From the NCBI GenBank assembly GCA_964455485.1, contig CAYVXT010000011.1, forward strand, positions 1-21,829: a DNA stretch of 21,829 bases, written 5' to 3'. Shown here one piece after another: positions 6,821-13,558 of the stretch. Source of the stretch: CAYVXT01 sp964455485 (GTDB lineage: Bacteria > Patescibacteriota > Minisyncoccia > Phycocordibacterales > WO2-35-19). Below the pieces are notes generated by a model. It saw only the letters and a list, made by a program, of their open reading frames with translations. It made no database searches and was not told the origin of the DNA. A program made the translations under genes and the position numbers. Position 1 is the first letter of the stretch, and each line of letters begins with the position of its first letter.

Positions 6821-6970
6821 GTGACAGAAGGTATAATTGAAAGAGGATTGGTCACTATTCTGGTCATCGCCATACTTGGTGTAGTAGCCATACTCACCGA
6901 GGCCGGAGTAATCAAAACACCAACGTTTTTGAAAATCCCGGTGCAAAAAATTCTGGCAAACCAGAAGTGA
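6821..6970 (+). CDS. 49-aa single-pass membrane peptide
   Basis: GTG start at 6821, directly after the TGA of the previous gene (6818-6820). The Shine-Dalgarno sequence AGGAGGTGG (6809-6817) is embedded in the upstream coding end, favouring translational coupling. The product begins MTEGIIERGLVTILVIAILG: one TM helix (about residues 8-27), then a short tail with a basic end ending ILANQK. The stop is TGA 6968-6970. A strong terminator follows 20 nt later, closing a two-gene unit. The function is unknown; coupling suggests a partner subunit or anchor for the DUF218 protein. Confidence 0.65.
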   Translation: MTEGIIERGLVTILVIAILGVVAILTEAGVIKTPTFLKIPVQKILANQK

Positions 6971-6990
6971 GCGCAAGATGTTCTCTAACC

Positions 6991-7030
6991 AAAACGACCC
7001 GGGGCGTTGACCGCCCGGGCCGTTTTTTCT
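6991..7030 (+). terminator. strong rho-independent terminator of the plus-strand island
   Basis: AAAACG-CCCGGG arms pair with CCCGGG-CGTTTT around a short GC loop and run into TTTTTTCTTTTT. This is the most GC-rich stem in the AT-rich window. Confidence 0.85.
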
Positions 7031-7041
7031 TTTTGGTTTTT

Positions 7042-7100
7042 ACCTCTCTTGTAGTAAGAGAGGTCGACTCTGAGCTTGTGAAGAGCGAGGTGAGTTATTT
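7042..7100 (+). repeat. palindromic element, half copy, related to the insert in tatD
   Basis: ACCTCTCTTGTAGTAAGAGAGGT (7042-7064; 9-bp stem) is followed by CGA, and the region ends GGTGAGTTATTT (7089-7100). The tatD insert (minus strand of 21638-21731) has the same hairpin with one base change, the same CGA, and the same GGTGAGTTATTT end. The other half of that element is absent here. Confidence 0.75.
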
Positions 7101-7216
7101 CAAAGCAACTTTGTCACGGATAATTTTCCTCCTTGGCAGAATTTTTCTTTGTGGGAAAAATTCTGCACCTTCGGAAAAGTTCTTTGAATAAGCTTTGCTT
7201 ATTTCAAAGCAACTTT
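7095..7216. repeat. duplicated rplL 3' end with two hairpins between the copies
   Basis: TTATTTCAAAGCAACTTT, the complement of the last rplL codons and stop (7199-7216), recurs exactly at 7095-7112. Between them are a 12-bp-stem hairpin (7136-7166, GCAGAATTTTTC) and a long imperfect hairpin (7173-7219) whose one arm is the rplL end itself. The hairpins probably terminate or stabilise the rplJL mRNA. Confidence 0.75.
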
Positions 7217-7606
7217 TCCTCCGGCCTCCTCAATTGCTTTCTTCAAGTTTTCAGCGTCCTCCTTTTTCATATTTTCAGCGAGCACTACTGGCGCACCGTC
7301 AACTTTATCCTTTGCATCCTTAAGGCCAAGAGCCAAAACCTCCTTTACTACCTTGATAACCGCAATTTTGTTTGCACCACCATCAGCAAGCTCAACTGTG
7401 AAAGATGATTTCTCTTCCGCAGCGGCAGCTCCAGCACCAGCTGCTGGAGCAGCAGCTACAGCAGCAGCTGACACGCCAAACTTTGCTTCAAATACTTTTA
7501 CTAATTCGTGAAGATCAAGCACTGACATTTTTTCAATTTCGTCTACAATCTTTGCAAATTTTGCAGGTACTGCAACATCTGCTCCTTCATTTTTAACTTC
7601 GTCCAT
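7199..7606 (-). CDS. rplL: 50S ribosomal protein bL12 (L7/L12)
   Basis: 135 aa, full length. An N-terminal dimerisation helix region (about 10-45, IVDEIEKMSVLDLHELVKVF) is followed by an Ala/Gly-rich hinge (about 47-64) and the C-terminal factor-binding domain (FTVELADGG, then KIAVIKVVKEVLALGLKDAK and EAGGKVALK). It forms the ribosomal stalk on L10 and recruits translation GTPases. There is an extra acidic 10-residue N-terminus compared with E. coli. The ATG start is at 7606. It lies downstream of rplJ in the usual order, separated by a 112-bp gap with a long palindrome. The stop codon lies inside a 20-bp-class hairpin. Confidence 0.97.
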   Translation of the reverse strand: MDEVKNEGADVAVPAKFAKIVDEIEKMSVLDLHELVKVFEAKFGVSAAAVAAAPAAGAGAAAAEEKSSFTVELADGGANKIAVIKVVKEVLALGLKDAKDKVDGAPVVLAENMKKEDAENLKKAIEEAGGKVALK

Positions 7607-7618
7607 AATATTTGTTAT

Positions 7619-7707
7619 GCGACACTAATCCACGAATCCATGCGAATTTACGAATATAAAAAGATTTTTTATTCGTGTCATTCGATTTTCATTCGTAATT
7701 GGTGTCG
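7619..7707. repeat. long imperfect palindrome between rplJ and rplL
   Basis: Outer arms GCGACACTAAT (7619-7629) and ATTGGTGTCG (7698-7707) pair. Inside, ACGAAT/GCGAAT motifs on the left pair with ATTCGT/ATTCGA motifs on the right, giving a nearly continuous 40-bp hairpin. In the rplJL mRNA it could set the L12:L10 ratio by protecting or separating the rplL message. Confidence 0.75.
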
Positions 7708-7718
7708 TGTTAATGTAA

Positions 7719-8234
7719 TTAATTTTTCTTCTCTGCTATCTGGTTAAGAGCGATAGCAAATCTCTGTATTGGTGAGTTTATAATATTAACAAACATACCA
7801 CGCAACACTTGGAGTGAAGGGATGGAAGCAATGCTTACCATCTCATCTTTTGATTTATATTCACCATCAAAAATACCTCCAATAATATTTACCTTTCCAT
7901 CGAGTTTCTTTTGGAATTCGTATACCCCTCTTGCTGGAGCAAGTAGGTCACCGTCTTCCTTCGTTGAAGCTTCAACCGATAAGTAAGCTACTGCAAGCTC
8001 ACCTTTCATCTCAGGAATATTTCCTTTTACAGAAGTGCCACCGAGGGCCTTCTTAAAGATGGTCTTCTTTGCCACCATGTAGGATACATTTTCTTTTTTG
8101 AGAGATCGTCTCAATTCGGAAACATCCTTCACTAGTAGTTTGTTGAAGTTTACGAACACTATTGACTTAGAGCCTTTTACTGCTTTTTCAAGAGCCGCAA
8201 AAATCTCCTTCTTTTTTTCCTTTTTTATTGCCAC
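7719..8234 (-). CDS. rplJ: 50S ribosomal protein uL10
   Basis: 171 aa, normal length. The N-terminal rRNA-binding domain (about 1-110) shows KSIVFVNFNKLLVKDVSELRR and YMVAKKTIFKKAL, then the LAPARGVYEFQKK segment. The C-terminal L12-binding helix is FVNIINSPIQRFAIALNQIAEKK. It anchors L12 dimers to 23S helices 42-44, whose rRNA counterpart lies in this same window around 2490-2560. The start is GTG 8234 (GTG-GCA-ATA-AAA), with no clear Shine-Dalgarno. A leader of about 275 nt precedes it, as expected for L10 autoregulation. Confidence 0.97.
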   Translation of the reverse strand: MAIKKEKKKEIFAALEKAVKGSKSIVFVNFNKLLVKDVSELRRSLKKENVSYMVAKKTIFKKALGGTSVKGNIPEMKGELAVAYLSVEASTKEDGDLLAPARGVYEFQKKLDGKVNIIGGIFDGEYKSKDEMVSIASIPSLQVLRGMFVNIINSPIQRFAIALNQIAEKKN

Positions 8235-8510
8235 GTTATAAGCGAAAAACGTAAAGTGAAAAATTTAAAATTCAATTTTACGCTTTTATTTTTTAGATTT
8301 TAATTTTCTCGACCTTCCGGCTCACTCATTTCTGAATGAAAAATCCGCCCAAGGCGGAGGAGAATACAGAAAACACTTAAGCGTTTTCTGGCATCTATTG
8401 CAGGATGTTTTATGGCCTACTTTCACCTAAGGACAAACCTTGGGTTCGCTCCCAACTTCGCTAAAGCTACGCTGGGCAAGCAGGACCGACCTACAGTCTC
8501 CGAAGCCGTT
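8235..8510 (-). promoter_or_regulatory. rplJ leader RNA, probable L10 autoregulatory region with attenuator hairpin
   Basis: A 275-nt untranslated stretch rich in hairpins: GTAGGTCGGTCCTGC, then CCCAGCG..AAGTTGGG, then a purine-rich AGGTGAAAGTAGG segment of the kind found in L10 leaders. Further on, TCCGCC-TTG-GGCGGA followed by TTTTT (8358-8339) is a compact intrinsic terminator about 105 nt before the start, suggesting attenuation. The L10-leader assignment comes from position and layout, not a covariance match. Confidence 0.6.
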
Positions 8511-9783
8511 ATTTATAAAATACTCTTTTTACAAGATTTGTCAACTTGTTAAAAAGGCTATCGTTTTTTTCAGATTCAAACAAAATACTGTTTTCATCTG
8601 TAGGATAAGTATCATGAGCCTCATCTTGGATCGAAATATCCGGAGAAGTTATTTTTTCAGCATAATCTGATGTAGCGACAACCTCTTTTTTCTGAACCAA
8701 ACCCAATATTTCATTGACTTTGATTTGAGCAGAGGCCAGGTCTGCATTCATCTTTAATATTTCATCTTTGTTTGGTTTTCCCATCGAGCGGAATACAACA
8801 TCTCCAGAAAAATTTTTCAATAACAAGCCCTGCTCAGCCTCCCCTTTCATTTTTAAAAGTGATTTATCTAACATAATTGAAGACTTTGCTAACACTATTG
8901 TATCGGGTTGAAATACAAAACCAAACCCATTAAATACAATTTTCCAATTAAATAGGTTGACTTCAGAATTTGAATTATTTTTTATTAAGAGATAGTCATC
9001 ATTATCTTCAATGATAATTTCTGGTTTTGAAACTAAAACCTTAAGTCTGCTTGTTGCAAAAACATTACCTGATTTTGCATTTAAAACTACGGCATATTCG
9101 CCAGGATATTTATATGTATGAGAAACTATTTCCCCATTTGCTACATGCCCATCCCCAAAAGACCAATAAAATTTTAATGATTGGTTTGCTGAACCATTTT
9201 TCTTTACTTGGGCTTGAAAGTTTATTGGACTTCCGGGTGCCGTGAGTCTATTTGGACCTGCATATACTTCAAGCAAGGCACTGACCGTGCCATTTTTAGG
9301 TTGAGAAGATCCGGAAGTTGAAGATAAACTATTTTCGGTACTAGCACTCAACACCTCTCCATTGCCATCATTCTGATCTGTAGCAGAATCCGAAACTATT
9401 ATATTTTGTTCCACACTCCAAACCTCCCCAGTATCTCTTCCTGTAGCAGTCACTTTAATCAAAAAAGTTCCTGCGGAACTATCTTTATAGTAGAAAGTAC
9501 GGTTAGAAGTATTTTTGCTCATAGTTTTAGTTGCAGGGTTTCCCGAACTTCCTAAAAATTCTCCGGTAGGAGAAGAGGATTCAAATTCAAGATCTAAAGT
9601 TTCTGGAGTTTGTACCAGGCTTCCGCTTGAGTCTTGAGTTTGAATCGTTATAGCCGATGACAATTCTCCTGGTTTTACAGACCTTTCTTCGGTAGTGAAA
9701 GATATTTTATACACACTTGAAGCCGCACTAAAACATGGGGTTATTAGTGCTATCAATATCAAAAAATAATAAAATTTTTTCAT
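8509..9783 (-). CDS. secreted PKD / lamin-tail domain surface protein
   Basis: 424 aa from ATG 9783 (a TTG one codon upstream is also possible). There is a Sec signal peptide (KKFYYFLILIALITPCFSAAS). Next comes an Ig-like bacterial domain (about 25-130, SVKPGELSSAITIQTQDSSG). A Ser-rich linker leads to a PKD domain (about 170-250, with YWSFGDG and then SHTYKYPGEYAVVL, the family's signature). A lamin-tail-like beta domain follows (about 255-345, DDYLLIKNNSNSEVNLFNWK). The C-terminal 80 residues are charged and unstructured, ending in a short helix and KRVFYK. It is exported and likely cell-surface attached; its ligand is unknown. Its start overlaps the stop of a 46-aa membrane peptide by TGATG, so the pair is coupled. 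Confidence 0.85.
   Translation of the reverse strand: MKKFYYFLILIALITPCFSAASSVYKISFTTEERSVKPGELSSAITIQTQDSSGSLVQTPETLDLEFESSSPTGEFLGSSGNPATKTMSKNTSNRTFYYKDSSAGTFLIKVTATGRDTGEVWSVEQNIIVSDSATDQNDGNGEVLSASTENSLSSTSGSSQPKNGTVSALLEVYAGPNRLTAPGSPINFQAQVKKNGSANQSLKFYWSFGDGHVANGEIVSHTYKYPGEYAVVLNAKSGNVFATSRLKVLVSKPEIIIEDNDDYLLIKNNSNSEVNLFNWKIVFNGFGFVFQPDTIVLAKSSIMLDKSLLKMKGEAEQGLLLKNFSGDVVFRSMGKPNKDEILKMNADLASAQIKVNEILGLVQKKEVVATSDYAEKITSPDISIQDEAHDTYPTDENSILFESEKNDSLFNKLTNLVKRVFYK
8517..8544 (-). promoter_or_regulatory. rplJL promoter inside the 3' end of the upstream CDS
   Basis: A perfect TTGACA (8544-8539), a 16-nt spacer and TATTTT (8522-8517), overlapping the last codons of the PKD-protein gene (stop at 8511-8509). 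Confidence 0.65.
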
Positions 9784-9923
9784 CAATTTATATAAAGCGG
9801 AGCAGAAGCCTGTTCATCAGCTTTATCAAAATTTGCAGCTATTGCCATAAGGGCAAGACTCAAAGCAATAATACACAAAAATCCAAAAGTGAATTTGAAA
9901 AATGATTTATCTAAGTAACGCAT
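9783..9923 (-). CDS. 46-aa membrane peptide coupled to the PKD protein
   Basis: ATG 9923 to TGA 9785-9783. The product begins MRYLDKSFFKFTFGFLCIIA: a short basic N-terminus, one hydrophobic helix (about residues 11-29), then an acidic-polar tail (NFDKADEQASAPLYIN). The TGA overlaps the ATG of the next gene (TGATG), the classic termination-reinitiation arrangement, which is the main evidence that it is real. There is no strong Shine-Dalgarno. It may be a leader or anchor for the secreted partner; the family is not recognised. Confidence 0.55.
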   Translation of the reverse strand: MRYLDKSFFKFTFGFLCIIALSLALMAIAANFDKADEQASAPLYIN

Positions 9924-9988
9924 AGGTTTATATTCTAAAATTTTATCATAATTTTTATTTTTATATGGCCACCCTCCCCATCATATCT

Positions 9989-10034
9989 ATGTGGATAGCA
10001 AACTGTTGATAACCTGTTGATTTCGAGTGGATAA
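9989..10034 (+). promoter_or_regulatory. cluster of four DnaA-box-like 9-mers
   Basis: TGTGGATAG (9990-9998), TGTTGATAA (10004-10012), TGTTGATTT (10015-10023) and AGTGGATAA (10026-10034) all lie in one orientation at 11-14 nt spacing, in an AT-rich gap. Each differs from TGTGGATAA by one or two bases. It could be an origin-like or DnaA-regulated site. No dnaA or dnaN is in the window. Confidence 0.4.
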
Positions 10035-10042
10035 ATAATTTA

Positions 10043-10086
10043 TGAGATAACAAAAAATCCCCTTTCGGGGATTTTTTGTTATCTCA
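10043..10086. terminator. bidirectional terminator, 20-bp perfect stem
   Basis: TGAGATAACAAAAAATCCCC-TTTC- and its exact reverse complement. It ends the S-layer-like gene, whose stop lies 38 nt away. Confidence 0.9.
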
Positions 10087-10123
10087 CTAACCGTAGTTAG
10101 TTTGATATTTCCTTAAGCTAGAC

Positions 10124-12052
10124 TTAAGGGAAGCTTACATCTGAAGTCCTCCAATCTGTCTCACCAGCCATGAAGGTAGCTGAGCCAGATGTACCATTCC
10201 AGTATACAGCCTCAAGACCTACAGAGTAGAGACCTGAGTCAACTGGAGAAGCTGATCCGTACCTGCCAGGAACCTGGAAGGTTACAGGGATAGTAACTTC
10301 GTTACCCTCTGAGAGCAAACAGCTGTTTGTTCCAGAAGATGTACATACTGAAGGGATTGTGTAAGAAGTTGATGTTGACAAGTTGAAGCTTGCAGCCACA
10401 CCATTCTTGTACAACTTGAAGGCTGTAGCAGGGAATGAAGGGGTGCTTGAAGCAACTGTACCCAAGTAGAGATCACCACCCAAAGCCTTAACCTTAACAT
10501 TGAAGGTAGCTGTGAGAGTTGATGTACTTAGTGGGTTGCTGCTTGTTTGTGCAACACCTGAGGTGTTTACGCTCTTTGAAACCAAAGAAACTTCAGCACC
10601 TGTGCTCCTTACGCTCATAGTGTAACCCTGAGCAGAACCGCTTTCAGTTATAGCATCGCCCTGAGCGTTCTCTGCTGTAAGATCAGCAGTGTCGATATCA
10701 AGAGCAATTGTTCTAACTGTGCCGTTTGCGCTTCGGATATCACCCTTAACTGTCAAAGTTTTGGTTGTATCCTTTGGAATTACGTAGTCAAGATCTGAGA
10801 AGGTTGCAACAACACCGTTTGAAGATGCGTTGTCAATTTCTGTTGAACCATCAAAGAGGTATACAGTTGTAACTGTAGCTGCACCTGAGCCGCTGTAAGT
10901 TACGTCAACTGTAAGATCTGTGAGAGTAACATCATCCTTTTCAGCCTTAAGATCGAAGACAAGGAATGTTGCCTTATCGAGCTCGTTGTCGCTTGAGCCC
11001 TCTGAAGCAATGATTGTCTGTGCCTTAGGTGAAGAGTTGTTCAAAGATGCCTTCAAAGTAGCTGTCTCTGACAATTCTGCACTGAAGGATGTAGTCCTTG
11101 AGATTGCAGAAGATGGGCTGTACTGATCAATACCAGCACCGTCCACACCTCTTACGCCGTTAGCAACCAAGCTCAAAGATACGCTTCCAAGGCTTGTTCT
11201 GTCAGAAGAGTCAATTGAAGAGTAAACATCAGCCTTGATGATTATCTGCTTCTTTTGGCCCTTTGGAACTACAAAGTTGAAACCTGTAACGGTTACAAAG
11301 TAGTCGCTGCCTTCCTTAACAACTGTTCCGCTGTTTAGGTCAACTGAAGCGAGTGTGTTTGAACCATCTGTTACATACAACTTTGAGTATCCTTTTCTCC
11401 ACAAAAGTGTAGTAGCAGAGCCAAGCTGAAGCTTGATTCTCTGTACTGCAACGTCAGAAGTTTTAGCTTCAACATTGAAGCCCAAAACACCGATCATTGA
11501 GTCACCTTCGTAAGCTGTAGATACCAAACCTGAATTGTTTGAAGTTACTGTGATAGTACCTTCAACGCCAGGAGTTGTTATGCCAGTTCCGGTTGTTGGA
11601 GTAGTAGGAGTAGTAGGAGTTGTTGGAACTGAAGCCATAGCATTTACTTTAGCCCTAGTGATAGGACCGAAGTAACCTGAAGCTGGAGAAATTCCAGCCT
11701 CTGCCTGGTACTTAGCCAATGCGCTCTTGGTCAAATTTCCAAAGTAGCCATATGCTGTGCCTGCTGGCATCATCAAATAACCCTTTGAAGCTAACCACTG
11801 CTGGAGAGCAGTAACCTGTGCTCCAGTAGAACCTACTGTAAGGTCGCTAGTAAACATCATGCTTGCACCGCCAACTGTTGAAGTTGAACCACCCTGTCCA
11901 ACTTGTGCTTGGAGCTGAGCGATCATTGCGAGCAAGCTATTGATCTGAGCTGTAAGTTCAGCTGTTGTTTGAGCAGAAGCTGGAATAGCTACTGAGCTCA
12001 AAATCATTGCTGCGCCTACAAAGCCTGCGAAAACTCGTGATTTTAATTTCAT
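10124..12052 (-). CDS. exported S-layer-like protein with peptidoglycan-binding domain
   Basis: 642 aa. There is a Sec signal peptide (KLKSRVFAGFVGAAMILSS, cleavage near ASAQ at 25-28). A short coiled coil follows (TTAELTAQINSLLAMIAQLQ). A PG_binding_1-type domain (about 70-140) has the GSTGAQVTALQQWLASKGY and GYFGPITRAKVNAM repeats. Next comes a TPTTPTTPTT linker (about 142-155), then about 480 residues of Ser/Thr/Val-rich beta-sandwich domains with no cysteine pairs until near the C-terminus. Codons are strongly biased and AT-skew is reduced relative to neighbours, as in a very highly expressed gene. This fits the abundant surface-layer proteins of Parcubacteria; the S-layer role is inferred. 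Monocistronic: TATAAA lies at 12087-12082 upstream and a bidirectional terminator downstream. Confidence 0.82.
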   Translation of the reverse strand: MKLKSRVFAGFVGAAMILSSVAIPASAQTTAELTAQINSLLAMIAQLQAQVGQGGSTSTVGGASMMFTSDLTVGSTGAQVTALQQWLASKGYLMMPAGTAYGYFGNLTKSALAKYQAEAGISPASGYFGPITRAKVNAMASVPTTPTTPTTPTTGTGITTPGVEGTITVTSNNSGLVSTAYEGDSMIGVLGFNVEAKTSDVAVQRIKLQLGSATTLLWRKGYSKLYVTDGSNTLASVDLNSGTVVKEGSDYFVTVTGFNFVVPKGQKKQIIIKADVYSSIDSSDRTSLGSVSLSLVANGVRGVDGAGIDQYSPSSAISRTTSFSAELSETATLKASLNNSSPKAQTIIASEGSSDNELDKATFLVFDLKAEKDDVTLTDLTVDVTYSGSGAATVTTVYLFDGSTEIDNASSNGVVATFSDLDYVIPKDTTKTLTVKGDIRSANGTVRTIALDIDTADLTAENAQGDAITESGSAQGYTMSVRSTGAEVSLVSKSVNTSGVAQTSSNPLSTSTLTATFNVKVKALGGDLYLGTVASSTPSFPATAFKLYKNGVAASFNLSTSTSYTIPSVCTSSGTNSCLLSEGNEVTIPVTFQVPGRYGSASPVDSGLYSVGLEAVYWNGTSGSATFMAGETDWRTSDVSFP

Positions 12053-12444
12053 AAATTTTTAACCCACCCAAAATTCATCAATTTATACTAATGTTTTTTT
12101 AATGAAATTTTGAATGATTTTTATAAGCCAATATACCTTTGCAGATAGCTGACTTATCTCTAATAAATAATTTTGGACTATTAATTGATCTTGTGAAAGA
12201 CCGTTCACATAAACATAAATACTTTCGTATTCATATTCATATATATGAATTGTCTCAACCAAGATTTCAACTAAACCAAAGACTACCTCTGTAATCGACA
12301 AGAAATAGCCAGTTTAGCGATAAAAAGAATTTGGTCATGCGGATGGTATCAGTAAATTTTAGGAACAATAACCGAATGTCAGAAAATTTTTAGGACATAT
12401 TAAATTGTCAAAGACCGACAACCAGATTTTACCGCTATAATCCA

Positions 12445-12602
12445 GGCCTTGCAAAAGCAAAGATGTGGATAAAGCAGCTTCATGAGTATTGCATAATTTA
12501 GGGTCCTGGTCAAACCCCACAACGATCCGCCACCGAACGCATACTCATCCCTAATCTTACGACGTATGCAATGCCTGATCCTTGCAGAGCTTGGCGTTTT
12601 TT
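12445..12602 (+). ncRNA. candidate structured RNA with alternative helices
   Basis: A GC-rich patch in an otherwise AT-rich 300-bp gap with no convincing gene. TATAAT at 12436-12441 and a T6 run at 12597-12602 bracket it on the plus strand; no good -35 is seen. Possible helices: ATTGCATA (12488-12495) with TATGCAAT (12565-12572); TTAGGG (12498-12503) with CCCTAA (12549-12554); ATGAGTAT-T-GC (12482-12492) with GCATACTCAT (12539-12548); GCATAC (12539-12544) with GTATGC (12564-12569). Several exclude each other, as in a switch. I could not match it to SRP RNA, 6S, tmRNA, RNase P or a known riboswitch. The strand is uncertain. Confidence 0.4.
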
Positions 12603-12607
12603 CCCTC

Positions 12608-13330
12608 TTATATTATTGAATATCGGCTCCACCTCCTCTCACCAATTTTTTTAATTTTACCTTCTTCAATAAGCGCTATTAACTCACGTTGTATTGTTTT
12701 TTCACTACAACCAACCACATTAGGAGCAATGTCTTTTATGTTTGCATCGCTATGTCCTTTAATATATTCGAGAATTGCTGCTTTTCGATTATCCTTTCTT
12801 TTTGATCCGCCGTTTACATCTGAATAGTTTTTTGACGGATTAATCACGGTAGGATTTGAATCGGTCTTCAACTTCGCAACATCTTTATTTGGCATAGGTG
12901 CATAACTTGGAGATTTTATAAGAGTGTTATCGATAAAAATATTGTTGACAGAAACATTGCGATTTTCTTCGAACTTTTTTGAGAAATTTTGTAACTCGCT
13001 TATAAACGAACCGAACTCGTCTTTCAATATATCCCCATTCATTTTAGATATGAGCCCAGCGATAGATGCTATGTCTAAAAGGGACATCAATTCAATCGCC
13101 CTCTTTTCTATATCTAAGACTAATTTGCGCGCATCAGAAAAGTTTATGTCTCTTAAATTTACAGTCATGGACACCAGGTCTAAAGACAAGTTTCTGATCT
13201 TTGTCCTCAATTCTTCACCGGTGTCTATTATGTTAGATATTGTAAAAACTGCCGCAGCTAGACGGTATGATTTATTATGTAAAACAGTGAAGTTTGTATT
13301 ATTTTGTTCTATAGCAATTATATCAGACAT
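12608..13330 (-). CDS. four-helix-bundle plus HTH protein, putative regulator
   Basis: 240 aa. The N-terminal half (about 1-120) is helical, with YRLAAAVFTISNIIDTGEEL, ISFSDARK-like segments and ELMSLLDIASIAGLISKMNG, resembling the small four-helix bundles of the 23S-IVS-protein type. A flexible Asn/Ser-rich linker (about 135-180) leads to a C-terminal HTH of DeoR type (about 180-240: RKAAILEYIKGHSDANIKDI, then CSEKTIQRELIALIEEGKIK and a short wing, ERRWSRY). It probably binds DNA; the target is unknown. It is divergent from ftsK. Its own promoter contains an operator-like palindrome, suggesting autoregulation. The ATG start is at 13330; the Shine-Dalgarno is weak. Confidence 0.68.
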   Translation of the reverse strand: MSDIIAIEQNNTNFTVLHNKSYRLAAAVFTISNIIDTGEELRTKIRNLSLDLVSMTVNLRDINFSDARKLVLDIEKRAIELMSLLDIASIAGLISKMNGDILKDEFGSFISELQNFSKKFEENRNVSVNNIFIDNTLIKSPSYAPMPNKDVAKLKTDSNPTVINPSKNYSDVNGGSKRKDNRKAAILEYIKGHSDANIKDIAPNVVGCSEKTIQRELIALIEEGKIKKIGERRWSRYSII

Positions 13331-13365
13331 TGTATTTGACCTATATTTAAAGCCATATTTTTGCT

Positions 13366-13415
13366 GTTCTTTATATTGTCCTTTATATTATATACTAACG
13401 GACGTTAAAAGTCAA
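13366..13415 (-). promoter_or_regulatory. promoter with embedded palindrome and tandem 12-mers
   Basis: On the minus strand, TTGACT (13415-13410), a 17-nt spacer and a perfect TATAAT (13392-13387). TAACGGACGTTA (13396-13407), a TAACG/CGTTA palindrome, occupies the spacer. Immediately downstream are two tandem 12-mers (13378-13389 and 13366-13377; GTYCTTTATATT on the plus strand). This is a typical layout for repression at the promoter. Confidence 0.7.
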
Positions 13416-13558
13416 TATCGGTCAATAGGGCTTGGGGTTAAGGATATGCTGTCTTTTAGGGCAAGTCAAATCTCTAAAATATTGATTGTTTAGTCATACA
13501 TTTCAAGAAATACACCGTTTAGCACAAATAACACGTAAGCGTGTGATATTATTTGAGT

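Noticed and set aside
12083..12301. 72-aa ORF upstream of the S-layer-like gene
   Set aside because: TTG start without ribosome binding site, Tyr/Ile-rich translation of AT-rich palindromic DNA, and it overlaps the likely promoter of the S-layer-like gene.
12440..12600. Minus-strand reading frame across the GC-rich patch as a short protein
   Set aside because: No start or ribosome binding site, and the paired segments better fit a structured RNA.
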